From the NCBI RefSeq assembly GCF_000711965.1, contig NZ_KL544004.1, positions 50,075-114,074 on the forward strand: DNA of 64,000 nt, written 5' to 3'. The notes beneath the pieces are model-generated. The model had not been told where the DNA came from. It did no database searches and was given only the letters and a program-made list of their open reading frames with translations. The position numbers and the translations under genes were made by a program. Numbering within the stretch: position 1 is the stretch's first letter; every line of letters starts with the position of its first letter. This document shows positions 16,226 to 22,669 of the stretch, in pieces. This DNA comes from Actinomyces israelii DSM 43320 (GTDB taxonomy: Bacteria > Actinomycetota > Actinomycetes > Actinomycetales > Actinomycetaceae).

Positions 16226-16666
16226 TCAGCAGGGCAGAGCAGTGGCGGGCACGGCCCAGCTGCGGCCGATCTTCTTGCCGGGCAGGGTGCCGGCAGTGAT
16301 CCGGTCGCGCACAGCCTGGGGGGTCAGGCCGAGGCGTCCGGCGGCCTCGGTGACGCCTACGAGCTCGACGTCGTCGGCCGGCAGCCCGGACCGGCGGTCC
16401 CAGGCCTCGGTGGTGATGACCTCCAGGCCCTCGAGGGCGCCCAGGGGCGAGGTGAGGGCACGGGCGGTGGTGACGGCCTGGCCCAGGCTCTCCGCCGGGT
16501 AGGTGGTGGTCACCGCCCACGCGCCCGGCGACTCCGGTGCGGGGCTGACCGCGGGGTGGTAATCGGTCAGGGCCTCCATGAACCTGTCGATCACGTCGTC
16601 CTCCTCGACGCCGATGGCGGGTCTGAGCGTGATGGTTGCGGTGTAGCTCGTTGCAGCGCGGTCCAT
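16226..16666 (-). CDS. Excisionase-like helix-turn-helix protein
   Basis: One hundred forty-six residues; ATG 16666 follows GAGGAG. The C-terminus (VGVTEAAGRLGLTPQAVRDR, then GTLPGKKIGRSWAVP) is a MerR/excisionase-type winged helix-turn-helix that reads a DNA site and ends with the characteristic GxxWxxP. The N-terminal 95 residues form an unknown acidic domain. In an integrated element such a protein can act as recombination directionality factor or regulator. It has a near-perfect promoter (16698-16727). Confidence 0.65.
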   Translation of the reverse strand: MDRAATSYTATITLRPAIGVEEDDVIDRFMEALTDYHPAVSPAPESPGAWAVTTTYPAESLGQAVTTARALTSPLGALEGLEVITTEAWDRRSGLPADDVELVGVTEAAGRLGLTPQAVRDRITAGTLPGKKIGRSWAVPATALPC

Positions 16667-16697
16667 GGCAGTCTCCTCAAATCTTGCGTACACCAAT

Positions 16698-16727
16698 ATT
16701 ATAGTGCCTTCTATTTGCCTATGACAA
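16698..16727 (-). promoter_or_regulatory. Strong sigma-70 type promoter for the excisionase-like gene
   Basis: On the minus strand TTGTCA (16727-16722) and TATAAT (16703-16698) are separated by 18 bases. The start codon lies 31 bases further on. The AT-rich character contrasts with the surrounding GC-rich DNA. Confidence 0.75.
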
Positions 16728-16813
16728 GTTATGAGGTAGAGGACGGTGAGCCCGGGGCGCCCCACCCTTTCCGGGGCGGAGGTGCTGGGTCCTCCGCCCC
16801 TGGTCGGGTGTAC

Positions 16814-17017
16814 TTATCGGCGGGGCGGCCACTCGAAGCCGTCGCGGCGCAGCGGGGCGAGGCCGTTCCTCAGGCTGCGGCGGTCGGAGGCGGTGCCGGA
16901 GAAGGTTGTGATCGTCGTGCCGTCGCGGCGGACCACGATGTGGCCCTTGCGGGTGGTCTCGACGTCATAGCCGGCCCTCCTAGCCGCCTTGAGGATCTTC
17001 CGCGGGTCCTTGTCCAT
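16814..17017 (-). CDS. HicA-like toxin-fold protein
   Basis: Sixty-seven residues from ATG 17017, with AAGGAGTC just upstream. The pattern KILKAARRAGYDV, then KGHIVVRRDG, then TASDRRSLRNGLAPLRR matches the small double-stranded-RNA-binding fold of HicA/YcfA mRNA interferases, with His26 as the expected catalytic residue. Related short proteins are frequent in [15 protein letters not shown] phages. No HicB-like antitoxin is encoded beside it: the neighbours are an excisionase-like gene and non-coding repeats. It may be a solitary RNA-binding relative. Confidence 0.55.
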   Translation of the reverse strand: MDKDPRKILKAARRAGYDVETTRKGHIVVRRDGTTITTFSGTASDRRSLRNGLAPLRRDGFEWPPRR

Positions 17018-17097
17018 GTTGACTCCTTGGTCGTCATCGCCGGCGTGCGTGCCAGCGGCCCCCGCCTCGGGGGCGGCCGGCGCTCCAGCCTGCGGCC

Positions 17098-17190
17098 GGT
17101 CCCCGTCATGGCCGAAGAGCGCAGGGGCGCCGCGGTGGTCCCCGTCATGGCCGAAGAGCGCAGGGGCGCCGCGGTGGTCCCCGTCATGGC
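17098..17190. repeat. 39-bp tandem repeat, 2.4 copies
   Basis: Units begin at 17098, 17137 and 17176 with GGTCCCCGTCATGGC. The first two are identical over all 39 bases, and the third stops after 15. Thirty-nine is divisible by three, and the minus strand encodes MTGTTAAPLRSSA repeats in a frame overlapping the HicA-like start, but no ribosome site supports that reading. The position upstream of the HicA-like gene suggests iterons or operators. Confidence 0.8.
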
Positions 17191-17214
17191 GACGGAGGAG
17201 CCGTGACGGGGACC
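17176..17214. repeat. 15-bp hairpin formed by the last tandem unit and an inverted copy
   Basis: Left arm 17176-17190 (GGTCCCCGTCATGGC) pairs with 17200-17214 (GCCGTGACGGGGACC) with one mismatch and a 9-base loop. The direct-repeat motif therefore also occurs inverted, giving a structure typical of protein-binding origins or of a strong RNA hairpin. Confidence 0.7.
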
Positions 17215-17238
17215 AGGGCGGAGGCCCGGAGCGTGCCT

Positions 17239-17273
17239 TGACGCCCGGGAACCGGCCGCGGGCTAGACTGAGC
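17239..17273 (+). promoter_or_regulatory. Possible promoter before the 52-residue gene
   Basis: TTGACG near 17239 and TAGACT near 17265 are spaced about 20 bases, slightly long for a classical promoter. If used, the transcript would begin with the 17299-17326 hairpin and run to the terminator at 17714-17747, giving a 440-nucleotide RNA that includes the small gene at 17533. Confidence 0.35.
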
Positions 17274-17298
17274 GGCCCACGAGACGGGATACCTGGGA

Positions 17299-17326
17299 GT
17301 GGGCCGGCCCCCTAGGGCCGGCCCAC
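17299..17326. repeat. 12-bp perfect hairpin
   Basis: GTGGGCCGGCCC (17299-17310), loop CCTA, then GGGCCGGCCCAC (17315-17326). It lies within about 340 bases without a gene (17192-17532). There is no U tract after it, so it is more likely a structural RNA element or DNA-binding palindrome than a simple terminator. Confidence 0.75.
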
Positions 17327-17532
17327 GGCCCACCGTGCGGCACCCCGGGCCTCCTGGCGCTGGCGCGCTTGTGCCGTCGTGTGCACGGGCTGGGACCGCG
17401 CCCAGCTCTTTTTGCCCTCCCACTCCCAGCGCGCGGCTGGTGTGGCATGCTGGTAGCGCCTCCACGGCGCACCCCGGGTCAACACAGCATCGGCTCTGCC
17501 GGGGAGTGCACCGAGAGGGGGTGAGGCTGGGC

Positions 17533-17691
17533 ATGTCGTCAAGAAGCCGGAAGCGTCGTTCCCGTAAGGGGATGACGCGTACGGGGATGACGGGCGCGCA
17601 GAAGGCCCAGATCTGGCGGACCGCACTGGAAGCCGTTCCGCCGTTGATCTGGGCCCTTGCAGCTCTGATCAACGCCCTGATGGGTCGTTGA
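17533..17691 (+). CDS. 52-residue basic membrane-anchored peptide
   Basis: ATG 17533 gives 52 residues; a GTG at 17521 would add four. The first 20 residues are Ser/Arg/Lys-rich (SSRSRKRRSRKG), followed by a short amphipathic stretch and one hydrophobic segment (AVPPLIWALAALINALMG) at the C-terminus. GAGAGGGGGTGAGG upstream may serve as ribosome site. It is flanked by hairpins and ends before a terminator, so it is a stand-alone unit. Small basic tail-anchored peptides can be toxins or membrane regulators. Function unknown. Confidence 0.45.
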   Translation: MSSRSRKRRSRKGMTRTGMTGAQKAQIWRTALEAVPPLIWALAALINALMGR

Positions 17692-17713
17692 GTCAACATC
17701 CCAGACTGTTTCT

Positions 17714-17747
17714 GGGGAGCCATCCGGTGGGCGCCGGGTGGCTCCCC
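17714..17747 (+). terminator. Hairpin terminator after the 52-residue gene
   Basis: GGGGAGCCATCCGG (17714-17727) pairs with CCGGGTGGCTCCCC (17734-17747), 14 base pairs with one G-U wobble and a 6-base loop. Only a weak AT stretch (GCTATTATG) follows. Confidence 0.6.
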
Positions 17748-17905
17748 GCTATTATGCCCCGCTGAGGATGCTCGTGTCCACGACGCTCCCTCAGCGCCGG
17801 GTCAGCGCCCGGTGAGCTGGTGGCGCAGGCGCAGGACGCGGGTGCTGTGGTCGGCGGCGGGAGTGCCGCTGACGCGCACGATGCAGCGTCGTGTAAGCGT
17901 CTCGT

Positions 17906-18115
17906 TTATACGGGGTGGCTGGGTTTTTTTGCTGTGCTGGTGATGGTGCTGGGGGTGATGGCTGTGTCTAGGGTGCGGTCTCGGGATCCTGTGATGGTGT
18001 CGATCTCGTCGGCGTAGCCGATGGTGATGTGGTCGGGGCCGAGGGTGTCACGGGCGCGGGCTGCGACGGCCCTCCACCACGCGGCGCCCAGGGTCCGGGC
18101 GGGTCCGGGGGGCAT
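17906..18115 (-). CDS. Small hypothetical ORF, possible gene remnant
   Basis: Sixty-nine codons on the minus strand (WWRAVAARARDTLGPDHITI, then GYADEIDTIT). The frame stays open upstream of its ATG through a further 20 or so codons with plausible coding character (WVYFLVYRQDAD). It may therefore be the 3' remnant of a longer gene whose start was lost in the AT-rich patch near 18170. No family was recognised. The surrounding interval 17748-18463 contains nothing else I can support apart from the inverted repeat at 18153. Confidence 0.3.
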   Translation of the reverse strand: MPPGPARTLGAAWWRAVAARARDTLGPDHITIGYADEIDTITGSRDRTLDTAITPSTITSTAKKPSHPV

Positions 18116-18152
18116 GTCCGCGTCCTGCCGGTAGACCAGGAAGTAAACCCAA

Positions 18153-18176
18153 ATATAGTGATGTAGAACACTATAT
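18153..18176. repeat. AT-rich inverted repeat
   Basis: ATATAGTG (18153-18160) and CACTATAT (18169-18176) with an 8-base spacer, in an unusually AT-rich island. This could be a regulator operator or an integrase arm site. No gene starts immediately beside it. Confidence 0.5.
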
Positions 18177-18463
18177 CTGAGCTGCTTGGGCTTCCTGCTG
18201 GCTCCTCCGCTGAGCGCAAGGCGCTCGTCTGCCTCAGTCTCCTCTGCCCTGGCCCCGGGTCCCCGGCCACCACCCAGATTGAGTGGCAGTGCCTGCGTCG
18301 CCCCTCTCCTTGGGCACGGTCCTGCTCGGCCGTCCTCATTTTCCGATGGGGTGTTAGGCGGACAGCCTGCCCCGCCATGGACGGCATTTCCCGCCGTGCC
18401 CCATCGGGTCTGACGGCCCGTACCATTCTCTGCTCCCCCCGGGATTGCTGCTCATTCGGGGTT

Positions 18464-18494
18464 GCCCGCCCTCCGATTGCATCGGAGGGCGGGC
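18464..18494 (-). terminator. Hairpin downstream of the integrase gene
   Basis: GCCCGCCCTCCGAT (18464-18477) and its exact complement (18481-18494) form a 14-bp stem with a 3-base loop, 13 bases past the integrase stop codon (minus strand). No U tract, but position and strength suit a terminator. Confidence 0.65.
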
Positions 18495-18507
18495 GTGCTG
18501 GTTGTGG

Positions 18508-19383
18508 TCAGTTGCTGTTGGGGCGCGGGTTGGGTGTGGCGGCTGTGACAGCGTGGCGCAGGGCGTCGATGGGCGGGGCGGCGTAGCGCTGGGTGGTGGT
18601 GACGGAGGTGTGGCCGAGGAGGCGTTGGACGGCGAGGATGTCGCGGTCCTGGGCGTAGGCGCGGGTGGCGAATCGGTGTCTGAGGGTGTGGAGTGTCCAG
18701 CCGTTGGGCAGGACCCGTGAGGCGAGCTTGGCGACCCAGTGGGGTTGGATGTGTCCGCCGTTGCGTGAGGGGAGTGCCCATTCGGTGGGGCTGGTGCGTA
18801 GGTGGTGGCGGATGAGGGCGGTGATCTCGTCGGTGAGTGGGATCTGGCGAGTGGTGCCGCCTTTGCCGTTGATGATGAGGCTGTGGCCGGTGGGGTCGAG
18901 GATGAGGTCGTTGGTGTGGATCTGAGCGATCTCGGTGCGTCGGAGTCCGGCTTCGCCGGCCATGCGGAGGATGAATCGGGTGCGGGCGTCGGCCTGGGTC
19001 AGGGCGTTGGTGTAGACGGTCTCAGGTGTGGGACGAGGTGATGGTACGGGGCGTTTGACTGATGGGAGGGCGTCGGCGGGGCTGGGTGTCCTGAGGTTGA
19101 GGGCGGTGTAGAAGGCCCGGATGGAGCTGTAGTGGGAGTGGCGGGTCTCGGGTGCCCATGTCTGCTGGCCGGCCCAGGCAATAAGCTCGTCTGCCGTGAG
19201 TTCGGTGGGGGTGATGGGGGCGAGGTCTCGGGCGAGTCGGCGGATGTGGCGGATGCGGGTGCTGATGGAGGATTCGCGGGTTCCCTGGGCTCGCAGGGCG
19301 AGTTCGAGGTGCTCGATCGGTGTCTCCCAGGGGTGGGGGATCGGGGTGAGGGAGGGGCGGTGGGTGATGAGGTGGGTATTCAT
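18508..19383 (-). CDS. Tyrosine recombinase integrase
   Basis: Two hundred ninety-one residues from ATG 19383. A SAM-like core-binding domain (about 20-100) is followed by the catalytic domain with the full set of conserved residues: Arg148 (AGLRRTEI), Lys174 (NGKGG), His232 and Arg235 (LHTLRHRF), His258 (LLGHTS) and nucleophile Tyr267 (TTTQRY). It is compact, like XerC/D-type integrases. It lies about 1.4 kb from the tRNA-derived attachment site and should catalyse integration and, with a directionality factor, excision. Confidence 0.93.
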   Translation of the reverse strand: MNTHLITHRPSLTPIPHPWETPIEHLELALRAQGTRESSISTRIRHIRRLARDLAPITPTELTADELIAWAGQQTWAPETRHSHYSSIRAFYTALNLRTPSPADALPSVKRPVPSPRPTPETVYTNALTQADARTRFILRMAGEAGLRRTEIAQIHTNDLILDPTGHSLIINGKGGTTRQIPLTDEITALIRHHLRTSPTEWALPSRNGGHIQPHWVAKLASRVLPNGWTLHTLRHRFATRAYAQDRDILAVQRLLGHTSVTTTQRYAAPPIDALRHAVTAATPNPRPNSN

Positions 19384-19392
19384 GACCCAGCA

Positions 19393-19419
19393 CGGTGCCA
19401 GGCCTCCGGTCTGGCACCG
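19393..19419. promoter_or_regulatory. Inverted repeat in the integrase leader, candidate operator
   Basis: CGGTGCCAG (19393-19401) and CTGGCACCG (19411-19419) are perfect 9-bp arms with a 9-base spacer, only 10 bases upstream of the integrase start codon. In RNA it would form a hairpin close to the start; as DNA it is a typical repressor site. Confidence 0.55.
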
Positions 19420-19460
19420 CGTAGAGTGACCGTTTTCACTCAGGTGTGGTCTTTGCCGCG

Positions 19461-19766
19461 TCAGGACGCACCCGGCAGCTCACCTCCTCGGGCAGGATCG
19501 TGGTTGTCAGGTCGTCGATATGCTCGAGGAGGTGAGCTGCCGGGGGTGTCGGCGATGAGCTCGTAGAGGGTCTCGATGTCGGTGATCTCGGCTGTCAGGG
19601 TGTCCTGGCCGGCCTGGGTGCCGTCGGCCTGGAGCAGCTCCAGGCTGTGGGAGGTGGTGGTGCGGAGGTCGTCCAGGGCGGCCATGATGAGGACCTGCTG
19701 GCTCGTGGTCAGCACTCTCGTGCTCGTCCTGCTCGCTGTGGTGGTCACTCTCGCTGTGGTGGTCAC
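19461..19766 (-). CDS. Small hypothetical element protein
   Basis: One hundred one residues from GTG 19766. The first 33 residues are Thr/Ser-rich and begin with an 18-base direct repeat (VTTTA then VTTTAS), each copy holding a possible GTG start. The conserved-looking part is MAALDDLRTTTSHSLELLQA onwards, a likely helical segment. The C-terminal codons run through the 20-bp inverted repeat at 19471-19544, so the protein end is encoded by that structure. No family recognised. Confidence 0.4.
   Translation of the reverse strand: MTTTARVTTTASRTSTRVLTTSQQVLIMAALDDLRTTTSHSLELLQADGTQAGQDTLTAEITDIETLYELIADTPGSSPPRAYRRPDNHDPARGGELPGAS
19471..19544. repeat. 20-bp perfect inverted repeat with 34-bp spacer beside the integrase
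   Basis: CCCGGCAGCTCACCTCCTCG (19471-19490) and its exact reverse complement (19525-19544) enclose 34 bases. It lies between two minus-strand genes, 88 bases upstream of the integrase start. Such geometry fits an invertible segment, a recombinase-binding site or a long hairpin; no U tract follows. Confidence 0.75.
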
Positions 19767-19831
19767 TGGTTCTTCCTTCTGCTGGCGTTACTGGTACTGC
19801 TGGTTGTAGTGGTGGCGGTGGTGCTGGTGGG

Positions 19832-20188
19832 CTACTGGGCGCCTGTCGTATAGCGGGTGTGTGCCCGCAGGGGGTCGGCGGCGAGGTCCTCGGGGGTGGT
19901 GGTGCCGGCGTCGTCGGCGACGGCGGCGGCGAGCTCGTGGGCCTCGATGGCGAGTGAGCGGAGGCGCTCGGAGTCGTCCCATGCCTGGTGCGGTTCCCAT
20001 CCCGGGCTGTCGGCGCCGGCGTCCCAGGCGGCGAGCTGGGCGGTCTCCCACCTGTCCTGCTCGGTCGTGCGGGCGGTCTCGGCGCGGTGGTCGAGCTCGG
20101 CTCCCCACAGGCTCAGGGCGGCGGCGACGAGCCGGGCCTGCTGCCCGGTGAGAGCTATCGTGATGAGGTCTTCTGTTGTGTTACTCAT
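19832..20188 (-). CDS. Hypothetical acidic element protein
   Basis: One hundred eighteen residues, ATG 20188 with CGGAGGCGAG upstream. It is acidic and helical, with alternating Ala/Glu/Asp/Arg (residues about 15-100) and no transmembrane segment. It lies 24 bases after the stop of the Cys-rich gene in the same direction, so probably forms an operon with it. No recognised domain. Confidence 0.55.
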   Translation of the reverse strand: MSNTTEDLITIALTGQQARLVAAALSLWGAELDHRAETARTTEQDRWETAQLAAWDAGADSPGWEPHQAWDDSERLRSLAIEAHELAAAVADDAGTTTPEDLAADPLRAHTRYTTGAQ

Positions 20189-20212
20189 TGCTCGCCTCCG
20201 GGCGTGGGGTAC

Positions 20213-20602
20213 TTACTGGTCGAGGAAGTCGTCGATGGTGGTCTGCCGGCCGGGGCCAGCGGGTGGGGTCCAGCCGTGGTGGTTGTCTTGGGCGCAGGGG
20301 CATCGGCTGTCGTGGGTGGTGCCGGTCTCCCACAGCTGCCAGGTGCTGGGGCCGCCGAGGCTGGGGATGGTGGTGTCGGCGTAGGTGACGTAGCCGGCGG
20401 GGACGTCCGCGTGGGCGGCGGCCCAGGCGGCGTGCTCGGGGAGGCTGTAGGGGCACCTGGCGTGGTCTCCTGCTGAGCAGCTGCCGCAGGGCCCGTACTG
20501 GCACGGGCACTTGCTGTGGATCGCCGGGCAGTGTCTGTGTGTCCTGCGCATAGCCCTTGTCCAGGCGTGCTTGCGCACCCACGCGGCCTCGGCCCCGTTC
20601 AT
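20213..20602 (-). CDS. DUF6248-like Cys/His-rich protein
   Basis: One hundred twenty-nine residues if started at ATG 20602 (MNGAEAAWVRKHAW); an upstream ATG at 20650 is also in frame but lacks a ribosome site. CPAIHSKCPCQYGPCGSC (about residue 25), then DHARCPYSLPEHA, then DSRCPCAQDNHHG give multiple Cys/His pairs likely to bind zinc. I recall this layout from DUF6248 proteins of streptomycete elements, which have no established biochemical role. It is the gene closest to the attachment site. Confidence 0.5.
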   Translation of the reverse strand: MNGAEAAWVRKHAWTRAMRRTHRHCPAIHSKCPCQYGPCGSCSAGDHARCPYSLPEHAAWAAAHADVPAGYVTYADTTIPSLGGPSTWQLWETGTTHDSRCPCAQDNHHGWTPPAGPGRQTTIDDFLDQ

Positions 20603-20752
20603 GACGCCAGCCCCCAGCTGTTCGGGCTGGCGGTGAGTGAGTGTTTGCACTGCCCGCTCTGCTTGCGCTGGATCCGGGCACGAGCGCTAGACTCCGCGCG
20701 GAGCAGGGGTAGTATTGCTTCGGCGAGGGTGACCATCCAGGAGACGACCTGG

Positions 20753-20789
20753 AACCCGGAGGTCGCAGGTTCGAATCCTGCCCCCGCTA
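20753..20789 (+). repeat. attR-like site: 3' half of an initiator tRNA (tRNA-fMet type)
   Basis: From the second half of the anticodon loop (AACCCGG) through variable loop (AGGTCGC), T-arm (GCAGG-TTCGAAT-CCTGC, 20765-20781) to the acceptor strand CCCCGCTA (20782-20789), this matches the 3' half of [15 protein letters not shown] tRNA-fMet. The 5' half is absent: upstream DNA does not fold into D-arm and acceptor. Tyrosine integrases commonly use exactly this tRNA segment, so it marks the element's right boundary. The intact tRNA is predicted at the left end, outside the window. Confidence 0.8.
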
Positions 20790-20809
20790 CGAAGTGCCGC
20801 GAGGCGGTG

Positions 20810-20849
20810 AAGACTTCGGCCCCTGATATCAACCAGGGGCCGAAGTCTT
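20810..20849 (+). terminator. Strong intrinsic terminator downstream of the tRNA fragment
   Basis: AAGACTTCGGCCCCTG (20810-20825) pairs perfectly over 16 bases with 20834-20849, 8-base loop, followed by a run of T (20848-20854). It is probably the original terminator of the host tRNA gene, retained on the chromosomal side of the insertion. Confidence 0.9.
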
Positions 20850-20929
20850 TTTTTGCTGTCCGGAACCGAGCCTGGGCGCCGACCGGTGCGGCCAACTTAT
20901 TCATACGTGTCAGCTCTTTGGAAGGTTCA

Positions 20930-22639
20930 GTGTCCTCTCTTTCTGGCGTGAGCGTCGTCTCTCCGGGCTTTGTCGCCGGACTCGCCGTTGTCACCGTGAC
21001 TGCGCTGGCCGCGACGGTCGCTCTGCTGCTGTGGCTTCCACACCGCCGTCGGTGCTCCGGCCACAAGCACGTGAAGAACGCCTCCGCGGGCTCTGCGCGG
21101 CGCTGGCGCCTCCTGGTCGCAGCGCTGCCCGCGGTACTGATCTGCCAGCTCCTCGTCACCGGGCTCGCGACGGCGAAGATCAACTCGAAACTGCGGTTCG
21201 CCAACACGCTCGGGCAGGTCGCCGAGCTGGCATCCGGCTCCGGCCGCGACTCGGGGGTGACCGAGCTGGCGCCGGTGGCCACCCCGGAGGCGACCGGGGA
21301 GGCGGACGCCGAGGCCACCGGCTCGCAGACGCCGCCCGCGCCCGACCCGGCCTACGTCGCCTCGCTGAAGGCGACCTCGGAGGGCGGGAACACCTTCAGG
21401 ACGAGCTTCCACGGTCCCGCCAGCGGCATCACCGACGACGTGTGGTTCTGGACCCCGCGCGGGTACTCCGCCGCCGACGGGAAGTCCTACAACGTCCTGA
21501 TGCTCCTGCACGGCGTGCCCGGCACGGCCGATGGCGTCGTCCCGGGCCTGGAGCTCGGCCGCCAGCTGCAGGCGGCCATCGACGACGGGCGCCTGCCCCC
21601 GACGATCGTCGCCATTCCCTCGCTCAACGCCGACGCCACCCAGCGCTCGGAGCCCGACTGCGCGGACATCGTCGGACACGCCAAGGTCGGGACCTGGATC
21701 CAGCAGGACGTGCCCAAGATGATCCGGGCCACCTTCCCCGGGGTGCGCACGGACCGTCAGGCGTGGGCGCTGGGCGGGGTGTCCTCCGGCGGCTACTGCG
21801 CGGTGTGGACGGCCATTATGCGCTCCGACGTCTACGCGACCGCGGCCTCCCTGTCCGGGTACGACGTCCCCGACGTCGGCGGACTGGCCTCGCCCGAGCT
21901 CCGCGACGCCAACACCCTGAGCACCCTGGTGGCCCGTCAGCGGCACGCCCCGATCAACCTGTGGCTCCTGGGCGCCCAGGACGACCCGCTGGCCAATGGG
22001 ACGGTGACCGCCCTGCCTGCCGCCGTCGGGAAGGGCGACACCGCCGAAGCGGTCAGGCCCGGTGCGGGCGGGCACTCCTGGAGTCTGTGGAAGGAGCAGA
22101 CGACCGCCTTCCTCACCTGGTGGGGGCAGCGTCCGAGCGTCAACCTGAACGGGCCCGTGCCGCTGCCCACCCCGACCCCGTCGCCCGCCCCGACCCCGTC
22201 GCCCACGCCGACCCCCGACGCCTCCGCGTCCCAGGCGCCGCCGGCTGCCGAGACGCCCCCGGCCTCGCCGGAGGAGAGCCTCGGGCTGGGCGGCCGCCTG
22301 GTGCGGTCCCTCACCCAGATCCGCGGCACAGGCGTGATCACCATGGCCTGCCTGCTGACGCTCGCGGCGACGCTGGCGTGCATCGTCGTCCCCGCCCGGG
22401 CGGCGGCTCGTAACGGCCTCTCCGGCGCTGAGGACGGCCCCGGCGCCGAGGCAGGTGCGGCTCGCCCGGGGCGGGGAGGGGCGGCGGTCGGCGTGGCCCG
22501 GGCTGCCGTCAGGACGCTGCTCCTGGTGAGCGCGTGCGTCCTCGCCGCGCTCCTGGTCGGTCTGATCGGCAACCGGATCGGCGCCTTCTACCCGACCTGG
22601 GCGCTGGCCTGGGCGGATGTCGGCCCCGCCCTGCGGTGA
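20930..22639 (+). CDS. Membrane-anchored alpha/beta-hydrolase esterase
   Basis: Five hundred sixty-nine residues from GTG 20930 (GGAAGG upstream; GTG 20948 is an alternative). Two N-terminal transmembrane segments (about 12-34 and 52-73) precede an extracytoplasmic esterase-D/antigen-85-like domain. This domain carries VLMLLHGVPG and the nucleophile elbow GGVSSGGYC (about residue 285), with an acid/His end around GAGGHSWSLW. A Pro/Thr/Ser/Ala-rich spacer follows, then two C-terminal helices. Likely acts on surface or exogenous esters. First chromosomal gene right of the element. Confidence 0.75.
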   Translation: MSSLSGVSVVSPGFVAGLAVVTVTALAATVALLLWLPHRRRCSGHKHVKNASAGSARRWRLLVAALPAVLICQLLVTGLATAKINSKLRFANTLGQVAELASGSGRDSGVTELAPVATPEATGEADAEATGSQTPPAPDPAYVASLKATSEGGNTFRTSFHGPASGITDDVWFWTPRGYSAADGKSYNVLMLLHGVPGTADGVVPGLELGRQLQAAIDDGRLPPTIVAIPSLNADATQRSEPDCADIVGHAKVGTWIQQDVPKMIRATFPGVRTDRQAWALGGVSSGGYCAVWTAIMRSDVYATAASLSGYDVPDVGGLASPELRDANTLSTLVARQRHAPINLWLLGAQDDPLANGTVTALPAAVGKGDTAEAVRPGAGGHSWSLWKEQTTAFLTWWGQRPSVNLNGPVPLPTPTPSPAPTPSPTPTPDASASQAPPAAETPPASPEESLGLGGRLVRSLTQIRGTGVITMACLLTLAATLACIVVPARAAARNGLSGAEDGPGAEAGAARPGRGGAAVGVARAAVRTLLLVSACVLAALLVGLIGNRIGAFYPTWALAWADVGPALR

Positions 22640-22669
22640 TGGGCGGTTGACGACGGCCAGTGGCGCCGG

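Larger units (their letters stand above)
1..20789. mobile_element. Integrated conjugative element, right-hand portion
   Basis: From the left edge to 20789 the genes form one conjugation and integration module: SCO6880-family protein, VirB4-like ATPase, VirD4-like coupling protein, MobF relaxase, DUF2637 protein, excisionase-like protein and tyrosine integrase. The right end is marked by a duplicated-looking tRNA 3' half (20753-20789) followed by a host-type terminator. Ordinary chromosomal genes start at 20930. The left end, which should carry the intact tRNA gene, lies outside the window. The module content is seen directly; the exact right boundary is inferred from the tRNA fragment. Confidence 0.87.

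Noticed and set aside
16870-17187. Minus-strand frame with MTGTTAAPLRSSA repeats
   Set aside because: It overlaps the HicA-like gene in another frame and has no ribosome site. The 39-bp repeats are more likely DNA sites.
17098-17190. CRISPR-like array
   Set aside because: The 39-bp units are contiguous without spacers, and no cas genes are present.
19647-19853. Plus-strand frame ending in a very hydrophobic stretch (FFLLLALLVLLVVVVAVV)
   Set aside because: Antisense to a minus-strand gene and its upstream gap, with a repeat-rich sequence. The hydrophobicity comes from CTG/GTG-rich repeats, with no ribosome site.
20690-20789. Complete tRNA gene at the element end
   Set aside because: The T-arm and acceptor 3' strand are perfect, but the upstream DNA does not supply a D-arm, a proper anticodon stem or a matching 5' acceptor strand, so it is only a 3' fragment.
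21031-22413. 460-codon frame overlapping the esterase
   Set aside because: Same-strand shifted frame rich in Arg/Gly/Ala. The esterase frame carries the catalytic elbow and transmembrane segments.
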